DNA from: Rotaria socialis | Taxonomy: Eukaryota > Rotifera > Eurotatoria > Philodinida > Philodinidae | Assembly: GCA_905331475.1 (NCBI GenBank) | Contig: CAJNYU010002045.1 | Span: forward strand, 404,279-468,278 | Length of the DNA: 64,000 bases | Direction: 5' to 3' | Translations under genes and position numbers: made by a program | Part shown: piece after piece, positions 50,096 through 62,732 of the stretch | Layout: each line of letters opens with the position of its first letter | Numbering within the stretch: position 1 is the stretch's first letter | Notes under the pieces: generated by a model | Told to the model about the DNA's origin: nothing | Seen by the model: the letters and a program-made list of their open reading frames with translations, nothing else | Database searches by the model: none

Positions 50096-52538
50096 GTGGC
50101 ACATTTGCCACATTTAATGACTATTGATGTGCCAACGAATATACAAGGAGAATTCCGCTTATTTTGCCAGATTGAAAACAGATTCGCCTGTAGGGTTGAA
50201 TATGAATCACTTAGGCTGTTATATTTAAAACAAGCTGATATTGGAGGTCCTACACAAACAATTAATGTTGTTCATCGTGTTCGTAAGTAACCGATAATTT
50301 CGCTATGAATATTTTAACAAATTATCCGTATAATTTTATATTTTAGTAAAGTCACCAAAAAAAATAACTAATACTAAAGCATCAACAGCTGTTACAAATA
50401 AAATTGATATGGATACAAAATCTATTCATCAAGTAAGTTTATTTGTAGATAACATGAAATATTTTCCTATAAGAAATTATTTTATCTAGAAAAAACAATA
50501 TGAAGAAAATCAAGAACCAATTGAAAATATTTAACAAGAACTAGAACAATCAAGTTCAACAAAAGCTAATCAAGATGACAATAAATTGAAAAAATCCGAT
50601 GTATGTATTGTTTTTCTGTATTTATGATATTTGCTAAAACAAAACATTTATTTATTTTGTTTTTCATCATATAGAATAGTAACCCTAGTCGATCCAGTAG
50701 AAGATCGGAAGTTGAAGTAGTTCAACAAGAAGCAAGTGAAGTAAAAATCAAGTCTTTTTTTTCAAATCTTTTTCTATTATTATTTATTTTGATATATGTA
50801 GGCTACTGATTAAATAAATAAAAAATCCGATATAGGTGATGATGATTTACCTGAAAAAAATATGAATGATGAACAATCATCAAAGAAAACTAATAATGAT
50901 AAAACATCATCGAAATCGACAAATAGTCGAGGTGGTAAACGTCAACAAACTAAAACTACATCGAAGCAAAGTGAACAACAAGAAGGAGGTAAAATACAGT
51001 TTTCTAATTATTTTATATATCTTTTGAATACAAAACAACCGTTGTTTTTTTTACATAGATAATACAGAAGAAGGTGATGAAGATAAGAAAAAATCTACGT
51101 CAACTAAAGCTTCTAAAAGTAAAGGTCCTGAACAAAAAAACAAGACTAGTAGTGATGAACAAAAAGATACTGGTGATGATAATACTGAAAACGAAACTGG
51201 TGAAGACGATACTGCACAAAATGAAAGTGAATCACCAACAAAGAAAGTCAAAGGTAAAACTGATCAAATGAATAAAACTGCATCAAAGAAAGATATTGAT
51301 CAAAAAATCGAAAATAGTAACAATTAACAATAATCTAAAGGAGATATTTTATGCAATCTTTTTAGTTACCGGTGATGATAATACAGAAGATGAAGGTGCA
51401 TCACCAAGTAAAAAAGCTAAAGGTAAAACTGGTCGTAAACAAAATCAAAAAACGAAGAATAATAATCAAGACACTGAAAGTGAAACTGGTAAAAATCAAA
51501 GATAATTAGTAATCAATATTTCATTTAATCTTTACAGCTACTAGTGAAGATGATAATGTGGAAAACGTAAATGAATCATCAAATGAAGCAACTAAAGCTA
51601 AATCTGCTCGTATACCTGATAAAACCAATAAAATGACATCAAAGAAAGCTACTAATCAAGAAGGTGAAAATGAAAATGGTAATTATTAATAATAAAATTT
51701 AAATCAATTGATATTTACATTTTCTTAGTTACCGGCGATGAAAATATTGAAAATGAAGGTCAATCGCCAATGAAGAAGCCTAAAAGAAAATTCAATCAAA
51801 CAAATGAAAATACTAATCAAGAAGCTGAAAATGATACAGGTAAATAATAAGAATAATTAATAAGAGATATTTCATTAAAATATTTTAGCAACTGGCGATG
51901 ATGATGATAATACTGAAAACGAAAATCAACCACCAACAAAGAAAGCTAAGAGTAAATCTAGTCCTGAACAAGGTCAAAAGAATGAAACAACAGAAAATAA
52001 AAATAATGATCAAGAGATCGACTATGATTATGGTAATTATGAAATACGTCTTTTGTGTATATAAGTTCTTTTATTTTTAGAAATGCAAGATGAAAGTAAT
52101 ACGATTACTTCAAATAAAAAGAATACAACCAGTCATAAAGGTAAAACTCCTGATTCATCAAAAAAACAATCTGAAAATGATGCAAAAGCTACAGATGAGC
52201 TAAATTTATCTGAAGGTGAAAATTCAGCTGATGATACACCAGATAGTACAACAACAACAAAAGAAGGACCAACAAAGCGATCTGCTCCATCATCAAGTAA
52301 TAAAAAAATCGATGCAACTACGAGCAAAAAATGTAATGCTGGACTATTCGAAGATCGAACAAATGATGATGAGAATACAGAAGCTGAATATCATTACGAA
52401 GATGGTTAGTCTTTTAATATCTACTATTTATTTTTGATTTCTTAATTAATCTCTTTTGTAGACGGTCCACCAGTAAAACAATCGAAAAAGAATCATTCAG
52501 GTGATAAAGACTCATCATCATCAACTAATAAAAAATAA
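50096..52538 (+). pseudogene. Lys/acidic repeat protein gene with tandemly duplicated exons; 5' part decayed
   Basis: The first recognisable exon (ending 50282) encodes a domain shared with 62.7 kb: HLPHLMTIDV, FCQIENRFACRVEYES and LYLKQADIGG. Exons 50347-50432, 50490-50600, 50675 onwards and 50802-50988 follow, then at least seven exons to TAA at 52538. In-frame TAA codons occur at 50532 and 50811, each before or among Gln/Lys-rich sequence. From 50862 on, the frame is fully open. Repeated exons encode variants of TGDDNTENEG-SP-KKAKGK, with every intron in phase 1 and about 55-60 nt long. The product would be disordered and nuclear-like (SPxKK sites). An AG at about 50835 before an in-frame ATG (50862) might rescue expression of the 3' part. 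Confidence 0.65.
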
Positions 52539-53175
52539 TAATCGCGCAGTCAAAAAGACCAAAGTCACGTAAACAAAAATAAGAAATCATCATCAATTAT
52601 ATAAACATTAATTAAACAGATGTTCCTTTTTGATATTGTACCAATAATTGTAGTTCTTTTTTCTTTTTACTATTTACTAGTACAAATACCTCTATACCAT
52701 ATTTTTTCTTCAAAATTCTCTTCATAATCAAGTGTATGTGTATTACTTTTTCTTTACATCATTCTTATATTCAATCTAACTTGTCTCTGCGTGTGCCTAT
52801 ATGTATAATTGATTAGAACATGAAAATATACAATCTTTCGTGTAAAAACATCAGAAATAGATGTATGTCTACATCCAATATTTTTCCTTGTCTTAATTGT
52901 ATGATATTGAAAAAAAAAGAATTGAGTATGCACAACAAAGAGTACATATTCGCACATATACATATGATCATTCGCCAACAAGCAAAGTATATCAATTGTA
53001 ATATCAAAGAAAACAAAGAAACAACATTTTTAATTTTAAACGAAATTATCTAGTGGAAGAAAAAAAAAGAAACGAAAGAGTTTATGATATATGTATATAT
53101 AAACAGTAATGGTACGTTATTTGAGATTGAACAAGGAGAAATGCCGATTACTATTATTATTATTAATATGTTGGT
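52539..53175. other. Convergent 3' flanks
   Basis: This lies between the stop of the repeat-protein gene and the 3' end of the villin fragment. It is AT-rich with ATT repeats near 53150. There is no gene. Confidence 0.5.
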
Positions 53176-53739
53176 TTAGAAAAAACCAAGTGACTTTTTA
53201 ATAATTGTTTGTTTCCAATATGGTAAAGCATAAAATTCATCTTTAGTCATACGAAATTCTTTCTAAAAAAAATATCAAAAAATAAAAAAAAAAGGAAAAC
53301 CTAGTTTAAAATAAAAAAGAAAATAATCATACTTGAAAATCATCATCCGATAGATAAAATTCTATTTTTGATGTATTCACACCTTTAAAAATAAAAGTTT
53401 GTTTTATAAAAGAAAAAAAAGAAAAATTTTAAATGCAAACCTTCTGCTAATGGACGAGCTCGAAGTTCTTCAATAGTATACTGTTCAGGACATAAATGTA
53501 TAAGCATATCAATAACTGAATCTTTTTGATCTAATTTTTTTCCTTCCTAAAACAAAATGAAAATTTCATATATACATTGAAAAATTAGACATGAAAGAAA
53601 AGAACACAAACCAGTTGATTTTGTTGTCGAACTTTCATATGAATCGTTCATTTTAAAAATAAATTAATAAAACCAATAGGTTCTACACCAGCATATACTA
53701 TAGAACAAGGTAAATCAACAGTTGCTGAACCAGTTTTTG
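53176..53739 (-). pseudogene. Villin-like 3' fragment: end of a gelsolin repeat plus headpiece
   Basis: Exons 53612-53739, 53441-53546, 53333-53382 and 53176-53262 join in phase. The first reads TGSATVDLPCSIVYAGVEPI, the end of a gelsolin-type repeat as in villin. Then a linker leads to the actin-binding headpiece: QYTIEELRARPLAEGVNTSK, YLSDDDFQ, then FRMTKDEFYALPYWKQ and KKSLGFF at the stop. A TGA at 53648-53650 sits where villins have Trp (after NLFLK). The gene is cut 5' by the ambiguous base at 53769, where unrelated sequence begins. A full villin would need about 700 more residues. It is dead or an assembly-edge fragment. Confidence 0.75.
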
Positions 53740-53768
53740 CTAAGCAAAGAAAAATTTCTCATTCAAAT

Positions 53769-53769
53769 N
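53769..53769. other. Ambiguous base at a junction
   Basis: A single N. Homology to the inverted copy (58785-59661) stops exactly at the next base, and the villin reading stops just on the other side, so this marks a true or artificial junction. Confidence 0.9.
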
Positions 53770-54646
53770 CATTGTTTTCATTAAACTTTTCAATTTTAAG
53801 TCTATTATAGTCTTACAACGAAAAATATACTTATCAAGAAACAGAAGAATGTAATAGTTGAATGTTATTGAAGCCATACTTGAAGTATTGTGGCATCAGC
53901 AACTTCTCGAAGATTCTCCATTCGATATGCACGTTTACAATGGTTCGGAAGATCGCGCATTTTTGACTCCTGTTCATTTTCACCAGTCAACCACCCATGA
54001 AAAACGATAAAATTCAATTGTGGAAGACCATTTATTAGTATATGTAATATTTCAGGAATGTGACTACTATTATGACAGTTTATTTCGATGATTTCCAGAT
54101 GTGGCAATTGTTTCACAATTAAAGAAACAATACCTATCATATCTGGATATTCCCAATCCGTATAAAAATGTAGTTTTTTCAATCCATTTGACATGAGTAT
54201 ATTGCATAACAAAATATCATTGAAAAGTTTGATTACATTTTGCTTGTTTCTTTCATCATCTAAATCATAATTGAAGTGATAAAAAAGCTCTAGAGTACGT
54301 AAATGAATCATTTTTGATAAGAGCAAACGTAGTTGACATAAATCGAATGGATCATCAATTGTAAGGGAAGTAATTTGACGACAAGAAACAATAGTTAGTA
54401 AGTAAGAGAGAAGTTCGTCATTGGCTGGAGAACATCCACCACCCAATGCTATTTGATTAATACATGTCAAGCGATTGTTCACAGCTGTTGATAAAGTGCA
54501 TGACCAATGACTTTGTCTAAATAATTTAGAAAAATCATTTTTTTTATAAGCAAATGAAATTTATACATACACGTAAACAATGTTTTTGTTTAAATATTTA
54601 TAAGCATATAAAGATTTATCCTTTCGTGGTAACGTGCAAGCTTCAA
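53770..54646 (-). repeat. Inverted duplication, arm 1 (877 bp)
   Basis: This arm contains the end of F-box exon 2, intron 2, all of exon 3 and 95 bp of 3' flank. It matches 58785-59661 in reverse orientation with equal length and only one base difference noticed (G against A in the first codon after GAAGCTT). The 205-residue exon-3 readings are identical. The spacer between arms is 4,138 bp. Confidence 0.92.
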
Positions 54647-56948
54647 TAGAATAACCATCATTATGTAAACATAATTCTAATTCGATTGGTATTCGTCCTT
54701 TCAATTGTTGCAATGTATTTAAGAAAATACTACTTGTGTTCGATAATGCTATCGTAGTTTTCACAATCCATCTAATAATGTATGTATATGAACACTGATG
54801 AGAAAGCATTGATAATAACTTGGAAACAACATTAGGTCCAGTGACAATCCCTTCTAATGCGAATTTTGTCAATGAAAATAAAACATCATGATCAAATAAT
54901 TGATCAAGTAACTCCATAGCATTTATATCATATTTTAATGTTATTTTAAGACGACGTAAATTAGGAACCAAACGTTTATCAATAGGAGAAACTTGACTGA
55001 AATAGATTAATAAAAAATGATCATAAATACATGATGTATTATTTCACATTTTATTGAAAAAAAATACTCTTTTCTATTGCTCATCTACACCATATCGTAT
55101 AGTACCTATCTTCTACTTATATATAGTAGTCTGTATTTTTAAATTACAAATACTTCTCTTGATAATTTACCATCGATGAAGATTAAAAAAAAAACTTTCC
55201 ATACAACAATTTTCTATCATATTATCATGTATTATATCGTAGTCATAAAATAATGAACTTTTTATTTTACTCAGCTGTTTTCATCGTCTAATTGCGGCTA
55301 TTGACGCCCATTTCGAAGATGTTCTTCCTTTAACTAATATTTAACTGAATATACTGTTGACATAAAAAAAAATATAAATAAAATCTACAAGAAATTTATT
55401 AATGGAACATTAGTAAATAGTATGAGCGTATTTTCATCGACAATCTATATTTATTTAACTATTTATTATCAAATATCCACATATTTGAATATCAGAGACT
55501 TGCTATAACACGATAATGTATTGCATAAGAAGAAAAACCTTTTTTTTCTCACGTGAACTCGTATTAAAATTCAATGGTTACAGTTTTAAAAAACAATTTT
55601 TTGATGTCGAAACTAACCAAACGTATTTGAATTTTCAGCTGATTTTACAAGGTTAACTTTTGACAATAATTAATGAATGACTTTTATCGAAAGAGAATGG
55701 TTCCATATTATAGCTTATTTTTTGCAGTATGTTATAATATTTCTTCGAGATTTCATTGATTTTTATTTTACAGTAATCTTAAAAGTTTTTGTTCTATAAT
55801 AATAAGACGAAAAAATAAATGAGAAAAATTTTTCTTTCAAAAATCAGGCCGATTGAATCATACTTATATTGTGATTATATATGAGTTGATTGTCATTTAC
55901 TAATGAATAACATAGTAATCTATATGTTGGTCTCATCTAAAATAAAAACTTCTATCTTCTTATATTCATTGTGTTCATTAAAAAATGATTGAAATAACTC
56001 TGAACTTTTTCAAATTATCATTTTACAATTAAACACTCCAAAGTCAGTAAAAATTGTTGAAAAAGAATATTTTCAATTTAGAAATGAAATCACTTTTAAC
56101 TATTATCTATTATTCTAATATTATTAAATGACTTTACGTACGTATATCATATAGGTTATTTTGATTTTAACAAAAGAAACTTACTTGTTGTAATTATTCA
56201 ACAATGGATGTTTATCAGGTAGCCAAGGGGTACTTAAATCAAAGCTGAGTTCTTCCAATTGTGGATGATATTCAAGTAAATGTGAGAGAAAAGCTGGTGA
56301 ACATTCTCGAAGTACAAATGATTTTAAGTTTGAATGATTTGTTTCAATCGGTATAAAAGTTTTATTAAGCGGTAGAACTATTTGACTATCTAGAGCGTCG
56401 TATATATACCGCCAGAATCGAAGGCGACATACACGTAATAAAGGAAATAAACGAAAGATTCTTGTATAATATGCACCCTCAGGTACACCTTTAAATGTAT
56501 ATGCAGCTTGATAGTATTCTGTATAATGTACGTTAAATATGACGAGAGATGTGTTGAGTGAAGATGTATTGAGCATTAATTCAAAACAAGAACGTTTAAT
56601 ATCGATTAAGGATAAATGACGAAGATTGATAAATGCAAATAAATTAGATGCTAGCCAGAAACTATTATCAATAGTTAATGTATGTGAAACACACAATGAA
56701 ATAAGACGATCGCATACATTTGGTTGTAATAAACGTGCATAATAGAATTCAGTGACAGCGATACCCATACCATTCAAACCCAAGTTAGCACGAATGAATG
56801 GTATATTGCTAGCGATAGCAGTAAAACGAGAATTGAGATTAGAAAAAATGTTGGATATTTCATGGAACTGAAAATAAATAAAGATCTCGTAGAATAATTC
56901 GACAGAGAGATCGTCCAATTTTGTTATCATATTTTGTTTTAATATCAT
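53865..56948 (-). CDS. F-box protein with C-terminal leucine-rich-like region
   Basis: Exons 56185-56948, 54571-54996 and 53865-54516 join in phase (N|QVSP and V|QSHW), giving about 613 aa. The N-terminus is an F-box (LDDLSVELFYEIFIYFQFHE), which would bind SKP1 in an SCF ubiquitin ligase. The rest is leucine-rich and irregular: LRHLSLIDIKRSCFELML, LKSFVLRECSPAFLSHLLEY, LRRLKITLKYD, LRTLELFYHF, LPHLEIIEINCHN. That matches the F-box/LRR-like proteins that are numerous in bdelloids. It ends REVADATILQVWLQ. Intron 1 is 1,188 nt, intron 2 is 54 nt. The last 877 bp recur inverted at 58.8-59.7 kb. Confidence 0.85.
54997..56184 (-). other. Long intron 1 of the F-box gene
   Basis: AT-rich intron of 1,188 nt with no recognisable gene or transposon end. 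Confidence 0.5.
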
Positions 56949-57687
56949 ACGATTAAATGCTGCGTATCATTCTTATTGAATAGCTTTCCAAACAATAGCA
57001 CAATGTGGTTATTGTTCTCTTTGTCAACAATTGCCGCTTTGAGATGATACTATCGTTCTTATTCGTCAGCTTCATTGGTGAACAACAAATGAACAAGCAT
57101 AATTTCTATTTTCTTTTTCTTCTTTCGATAACATATCAAATAGTTTTCTTTATATTTTTTAGTTATTATTATTATTGTTATTCTTACACTCGGAGTAAAA
57201 TGTTTTCAGAAGGAAATTAAATAGAAAAGACTGCTATTAGATTCTCATTTCTGTTTATTGGATAATCAATAATAAATGCCATACATATATGCTGATATTG
57301 AAAATCATAATTGATTCATATCTCATTGTCTTTTCCTTTTTTTTCTTAAGTCAAATAATTTTATTCAAAAAAATGAAATAAAAGGATGTAAACGTCAATT
57401 AGCAGTTATTAAACAAGAATATTTTTTACAAGAGCAGTGATAGAATCGATTCCTAATATAATATCAAACTCTTTTTCACGACCTCAAGCATATGGATATC
57501 GTGTTAGTTCTTCTTTCGCTTTTCTTATATATATATATATACGTTTTTTAACGTGAAGAGTCGACATCTGGTATCCCATAATTGTATAAGTCATTTTACC
57601 AACTAATCGTGTATTGTGCGCCAAATTCGTTAAAAAACGACCTTCTATATTTTTGTCAGTATTTCCAATGGAAATCTAAAACAAAGT
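56949..57687. other. Upstream region of the F-box gene
   Basis: No gene is supported. It contains T-rich stretches and a (TA)n tract near 57528-57541. On minus, GATACGCAG ends 12 nt before the F-box ATG and could be a trans-splice acceptor. Confidence 0.45.
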
Positions 57688-57695
57688 GTACAGTG

Positions 57696-58741
57696 CAGTG
57701 ATGGGATCGGTTCGTGTTTTTTTGGAATCGAACCGATTAAATAATAAAGAAAAAAAATATCCATTCCTCGTCGTTTTTTCGAATATTCACTTAGAACAAC
57801 TTATTGAAGACATTATTATAACACTTTCTATAGTTCTAAGAGCGACCCAGAATACTAAGATGCAAACAATGTTAAAAGCATACGCATTTTGCTTTTCTTT
57901 TAGAAATATCTATCCGTTGAAAAAGCCTGCAGCGTACGTTTAGTGGATATGTATCCATCTTTTTGTTAATCAAGAACGATTAACTACATTTTCGTCCGTC
58001 ATATAGCACAAAGAACAGAACTTGTTTTAACTAGCAGGTTCTTATTCTTTGAATGACGTCCTGTGAAAATGTCATATAGCCTAGGTTTTAAGAAATAATT
58101 TATATATATTATGCTTTTCCGTCTTTGTTATGTACTTGTTTAGTTTATCATTTCGGAGTGATGGAGCACTTGAAAATAATAGCGTAATGATGATGGACAG
58201 TGCATCTATTCAAAATGAAAGTGTAGTCGTACAAGATATAAAGATTTTGTCAAAATTTTAAATTTCATTTCGTTTCTTACAGTTTAAAAAGTAATAACCA
58301 CTATGACTGGCTAAACTTGATGGATCTAAAAAGCTCAGGAAAATCATCCATTTTGAAATATTAATTAGATTATTTTTTCTAACTTTATTGCAATATTTTA
58401 AAGAGAATTTTGAAGTTCAAAACAAGGCTAGGTTTAATTAGTCAATTGAAAAATAATGAAAATTGATAATCAATTAATATTTGTTTGAATATTAGCGCTT
58501 GCTACTAAAAGGTTGTCTGTAAAAGTATATACTGAATGATGAACAAAACTATTGCTCGTCTCTGAAGATTTATGAAACAGTTGAGTAAACCATAAAAATG
58601 TGCTATACTTTCTTCATTCACTTTAAACGAACAGGTTTACAAATATATTCGAATATATATTTAAATGAAATCGGTTCCCAATAGTTGGAACCGAACCGAC
58701 CGAATTTTTCAAAATTTCGAACCGAATCGGTCCCATCACTG
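57696..58741. mobile_element. hAT-like non-autonomous element next to the duplication
   Basis: The left end reads CAGTGATGGGATCGGTTCG and the inverse of the right end reads CAGTGATGGGACCGATTCG, 17 of 19 identical. The 8-bp flanks are GTACAGTG (57688-57695) and ATGCAGTG (58742-58749), 6 of 8 identical, as in an older insertion. GAACCGAACCGA words repeat inside the right end. There is no transposase frame (57686-57943 is open but unlike one). Its right edge is 44 bp from the start of the inverted copy. Confidence 0.75.
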
Positions 58742-58784
58742 ATGCAGTGCACTCTGTTTTTTATCAGCAAAGTGTATATTACAT

Positions 58785-59567
58785 TTGAAGCTTACACGTT
58801 ACCACGAAAGGATAAATCTTTATATGCTTATAAATATTTAAACAAAAACATTGTTTACGTGTATGTATAAATTTCATTTGCTTATAAAAAAAATGATTTT
58901 TCTAAATTATTTAGACAAAGTCATTGGTCATGCACTTTATCAACAGCTGTGAACAATCGCTTGACATGTATTAATCAAATAGCATTGGGTGGTGGATGTT
59001 CTCCAGCCAATGACGAACTTCTCTCTTACTTACTAACTATTGTTTCTTGTCGTCAAATTACTTCCCTTACAATTGATGATCCATTCGATTTATGTCAACT
59101 ACGTTTGCTCTTATCAAAAATGATTCATTTACGTACTCTAGAGCTTTTTTATCACTTCAATTATGATTTAGATGATGAAAGAAACAAGCAAAATGTAATC
59201 AAACTTTTCAATGATATTTTGTTATGCAATATACTCATGTCAAATGGATTGAAAAAACTACATTTTTATACGGATTGGGAATATCCAGATATGATAGGTA
59301 TTGTTTCTTTAATTGTGAAACAATTGCCACATCTGGAAATCATCGAAATAAACTGTCATAATAGTAGTCACATTCCTGAAATATTACATATACTAATAAA
59401 TGGTCTTCCACAATTGAATTTTATCGTTTTTCATGGGTGGTTGACTGGTGAAAATGAACAGGAGTCAAAAATGCGCGATCTTCCGAACCATTGTAAACGT
59501 GCATATCGAATGGAGAATCTTCGAGAAGTTGCTGATGCCACAATACTTCAAGTATGGCTTCAATAAC
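58785..59567 (+). pseudogene. Partial inverted copy of the F-box gene
   Basis: It holds the last codons of exon 2 (TLPRKDKSLYAYKYLNKN), intron 2 with both splice sites, and the complete exon 3 (58915-59567), ending VWLQ then TAA. It lacks the F-box, exon 1 and most of exon 2. One substitution, TGC to TAC, is visible near the left edge. No promoter or F-box lies upstream; the preceding sequence is the end of a hAT-like element. The near-identity means the copy is recent, gene-converted, or an assembly artefact. Confidence 0.85.
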
Positions 59568-59661
59568 ATTCAACTATTACATTCTTCTGTTTCTTGATAA
59601 GTATATTTTTCGTTGTAAGACTATAATAGACTTAAAATTGAAAAGTTTAATGAAAACAATG
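58785..59661 (+). repeat. Inverted duplication, arm 2 (877 bp)
   Basis: Mirror of 53770-54646. Homology begins at TTGAAGCTT and ends at GAAAACAATG, where the other arm meets the N at 53769. Here the sequence continues into unrelated DNA with no ambiguity. Confidence 0.92.
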
Positions 59662-62600
59662 TACGAAAGGCGTAAATATAAAAATTTGTTCAATACTAAT
59701 ATGATTGTCAAAAGATATTTTCCCCTCATTGTTGTAAGTTAGTGAAATAAACAATCAAAGTTTTAGATTGCCATCAATGGACTTAATAGTAATGCAGGAA
59801 GACTCGATAAAAACATTTTCACAAGTTTTTCGTTCACTTTTATATATTTTATTATGCTGATTATTCAATGTGTTTTTCTAATAACATATATAATCATATT
59901 CATCATTGCGAACTATCAAATATAGTGCAGTAATGAATTTCTGCTTAAAAGAGGAACAATTAATAATCATCGGAAAAAGAAATTATTCACATTAATTTCT
60001 GCTTTTCATTTACTTTTAAGTAGCATATCATGTAATTAGTCAGAAGTGTATGTTAATTTTAATCATCGAAAAAGAATGTAAAATATTTATATGAGCATTG
60101 TATTGATCTTGTTCATATTTGAAATTTCATGTAAATAGAAGTGAACAAAAACCAATTTGAACTTGTCTTCATATTAATAAAATAAATTTTCGGATAATCT
60201 AAAAATTGAAACTTAATTTAATTATTTAAGGTATTGTCAAGTATTCAGATTATTCCATAGTACCAGTCAACGGTGCACTTTAACATATAAAAAACACATT
60301 TGCTAGTTTGAGTTGATGTCCTACAGGCAATTGTAAGTCTCGATAAGCAAAAGTTGCTAGCAATGATTAAGTTAAAAGATATTTATATAATCTTTTCTTG
60401 TGAAAAAAAACTATAGGTAGACTGTCAAAGTCAGCCTTGTGATTTTCGTGATAACTATTTTATTGTTTTCACATGGATAAATTCTAATTATAAGTGATAC
60501 TATATATTTAAAATAGTCTTATAAACTTAGTGCATTTAAATATTTTCTTTTCTCAGTTTGATAATCAATGTTAAAATAATACGCATTCATTGCAGGATGA
60601 AGACCTCTTGCATGCTTTCATCTCTAGTAATTTATGTAATTGAATCTTGTTTTAAATCGAACAATGAGCTAATCATTTTGTCGTTTTGCTATACGAAATG
60701 ATGATAATGTATATGAATGATACAAATGTTTATCATCTGATCTAGTTTCATATTAACTGTCAAAGTTCAAAGTGAGAGTTTAGCTCTAAAAGTGAAGTCA
60801 ACTGAAAAATGTGCATTTATTCTTGATAATAAGTGTGTTCTGTTTTTTATTTTCACGTGAGATTAGAATTGAGCTAGAATGTGTTTAAATAGACAAATAA
60901 AGAATGAATGCACAAAAGAAATATGAATCCAACTTAAAATACAATTCAATTCAGTTTGATATCATCTAATAGATGAAAATAAGATGCAGATGTTTCTGAA
61001 CAACACTAATAATCTGATGAAAAAGTCATCGATGAAAACATGAATGATTTTAAAATAATAGGATTTTGCTTTGTATTGACATGAGTGTATATTTTGTTGA
61101 TTTTTTTTTAATGTTTTCATATTCTATTTAGTAGAAGATTTTATAATTTGGTCATTTCGTTATTAAATTGAGAACAACTAAATATATATGATAGAGACTA
61201 ACGTAAGTGAAGAAGAAATTTATGTTATGCATATTTTATAACTATATTTATTAACCTATAATAAAAATATTCAATAGGTCTACTTGTTTTTTCTTTGAAA
61301 AGTCTGTAGACCAGTCTCAGATCAATTGAAAACTAAAGTGATCGGTTGAGCAACTCTGTTACATACATAATTAGTTTTGTTCTTATATTTACATAAGAAC
61401 AGAGAGATATTTTATAGTATTTCTTTAGACATGATAGGCAAGTAATAGAATACTGATTTTCATTTTGTTAAAGTTCCTATGGTTCTATATAGTATCACTA
61501 TGATCCTTTCTACAAATCAGATGGTCCTTCATACTATCATTATGCTTCGGTGTAACCTCGCGGTTATCGTTCGTATCATTCGGATGGCCTTCTTAACCAT
61601 GGGTCTGTAGGCAGAGAGAAAGACAGTTAAATGTTCACTTTTAGACCCTATCGTTTCTGTGTATCGAACAGAAGTTCGAGTGTTGTGCTACTTTCGATTT
61701 ATATCACATCAAATGATTTCCTACATATTGTTCACTTTTTATGAGTTTTGTTCTTATACTCGCGGTATAGGTTTTTGAAGAGCAAAATGAACTAAAAAAC
61801 ATTGATACTAAATTGTTATTGCATTGTATCAGAAAATCAATAATAAATATCAAAAATATTGATACGAGTAATCTTAATAGATTTATATGTCATTCTCTTT
61901 ACTACGCTTTTTCTTCATTAAAAGTAGATTCGTCGGAAAAATGAATTCAAACAGGAAAAAAGCTAAGAACAATCAGTATAGCAAAAAGAACTTTTATAAG
62001 AGACGTTCTCATGATCTTTTTTCTTTCTTTCTATTTTATTTACCTACAAGATATTTCAAGTTTTATTCGTAGATTACTGGAACCAATCAATTACTGTTGC
62101 GCGAAAATTGAATTGAAGGAGGAAAAGATCGTTTTCATCTTTGTCTCTTCATATTTAAACCATTGGAATCATTTCGTTCTAAAATAAAGTAAATCAAAGA
62201 AATATTTAAAAACTCTTTCTTTTTGTATTAGATAATTTATTAATTTCAATTGAAAACTTAATAATGAATAATTAGTGAATATTTCTTTTGTTATGATTAT
62301 AGATTTATTCGATTTGATTTTAACAGACTTTTAAATATGATTCAATTATGATTATAATTTTTATTGGATGATTGTCGAATGCATTCTCAATCATAACTTT
62401 GTACTTGGTTAGATACATCATTAACTCTATATCGATATGTTTGCAATGAAAAATCACATTAAATTGATTTTTCTTTATATCTGCATTTAATAAACATTTC
62501 GAAATTTGCAAACGACAACAATTTATAATAATCATTCTTTCATAAAAAGAACTTTTTTGTTTTTTATGAAAGAATAATCAAGACTTATTCAATTTTCTTT

Positions 62601-62732
62601 TGATTATTTTTTCCATGAAATTAAATAATTAAAATTATTTGATGTTTGTCAAAAATATGTTAAGTTTACATTTTGATCTTTATATTTCATCATTTACTAT
62701 TACGAATAGTGATTGTATATATTTATTTTCAG
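59662..62732. other. AT-rich gene-free interval
   Basis: Three kilobases with no supported gene, repeat or transposon end. Short open frames (61887-62072, 62320-62535) have biased translations only. Confidence 0.5.
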
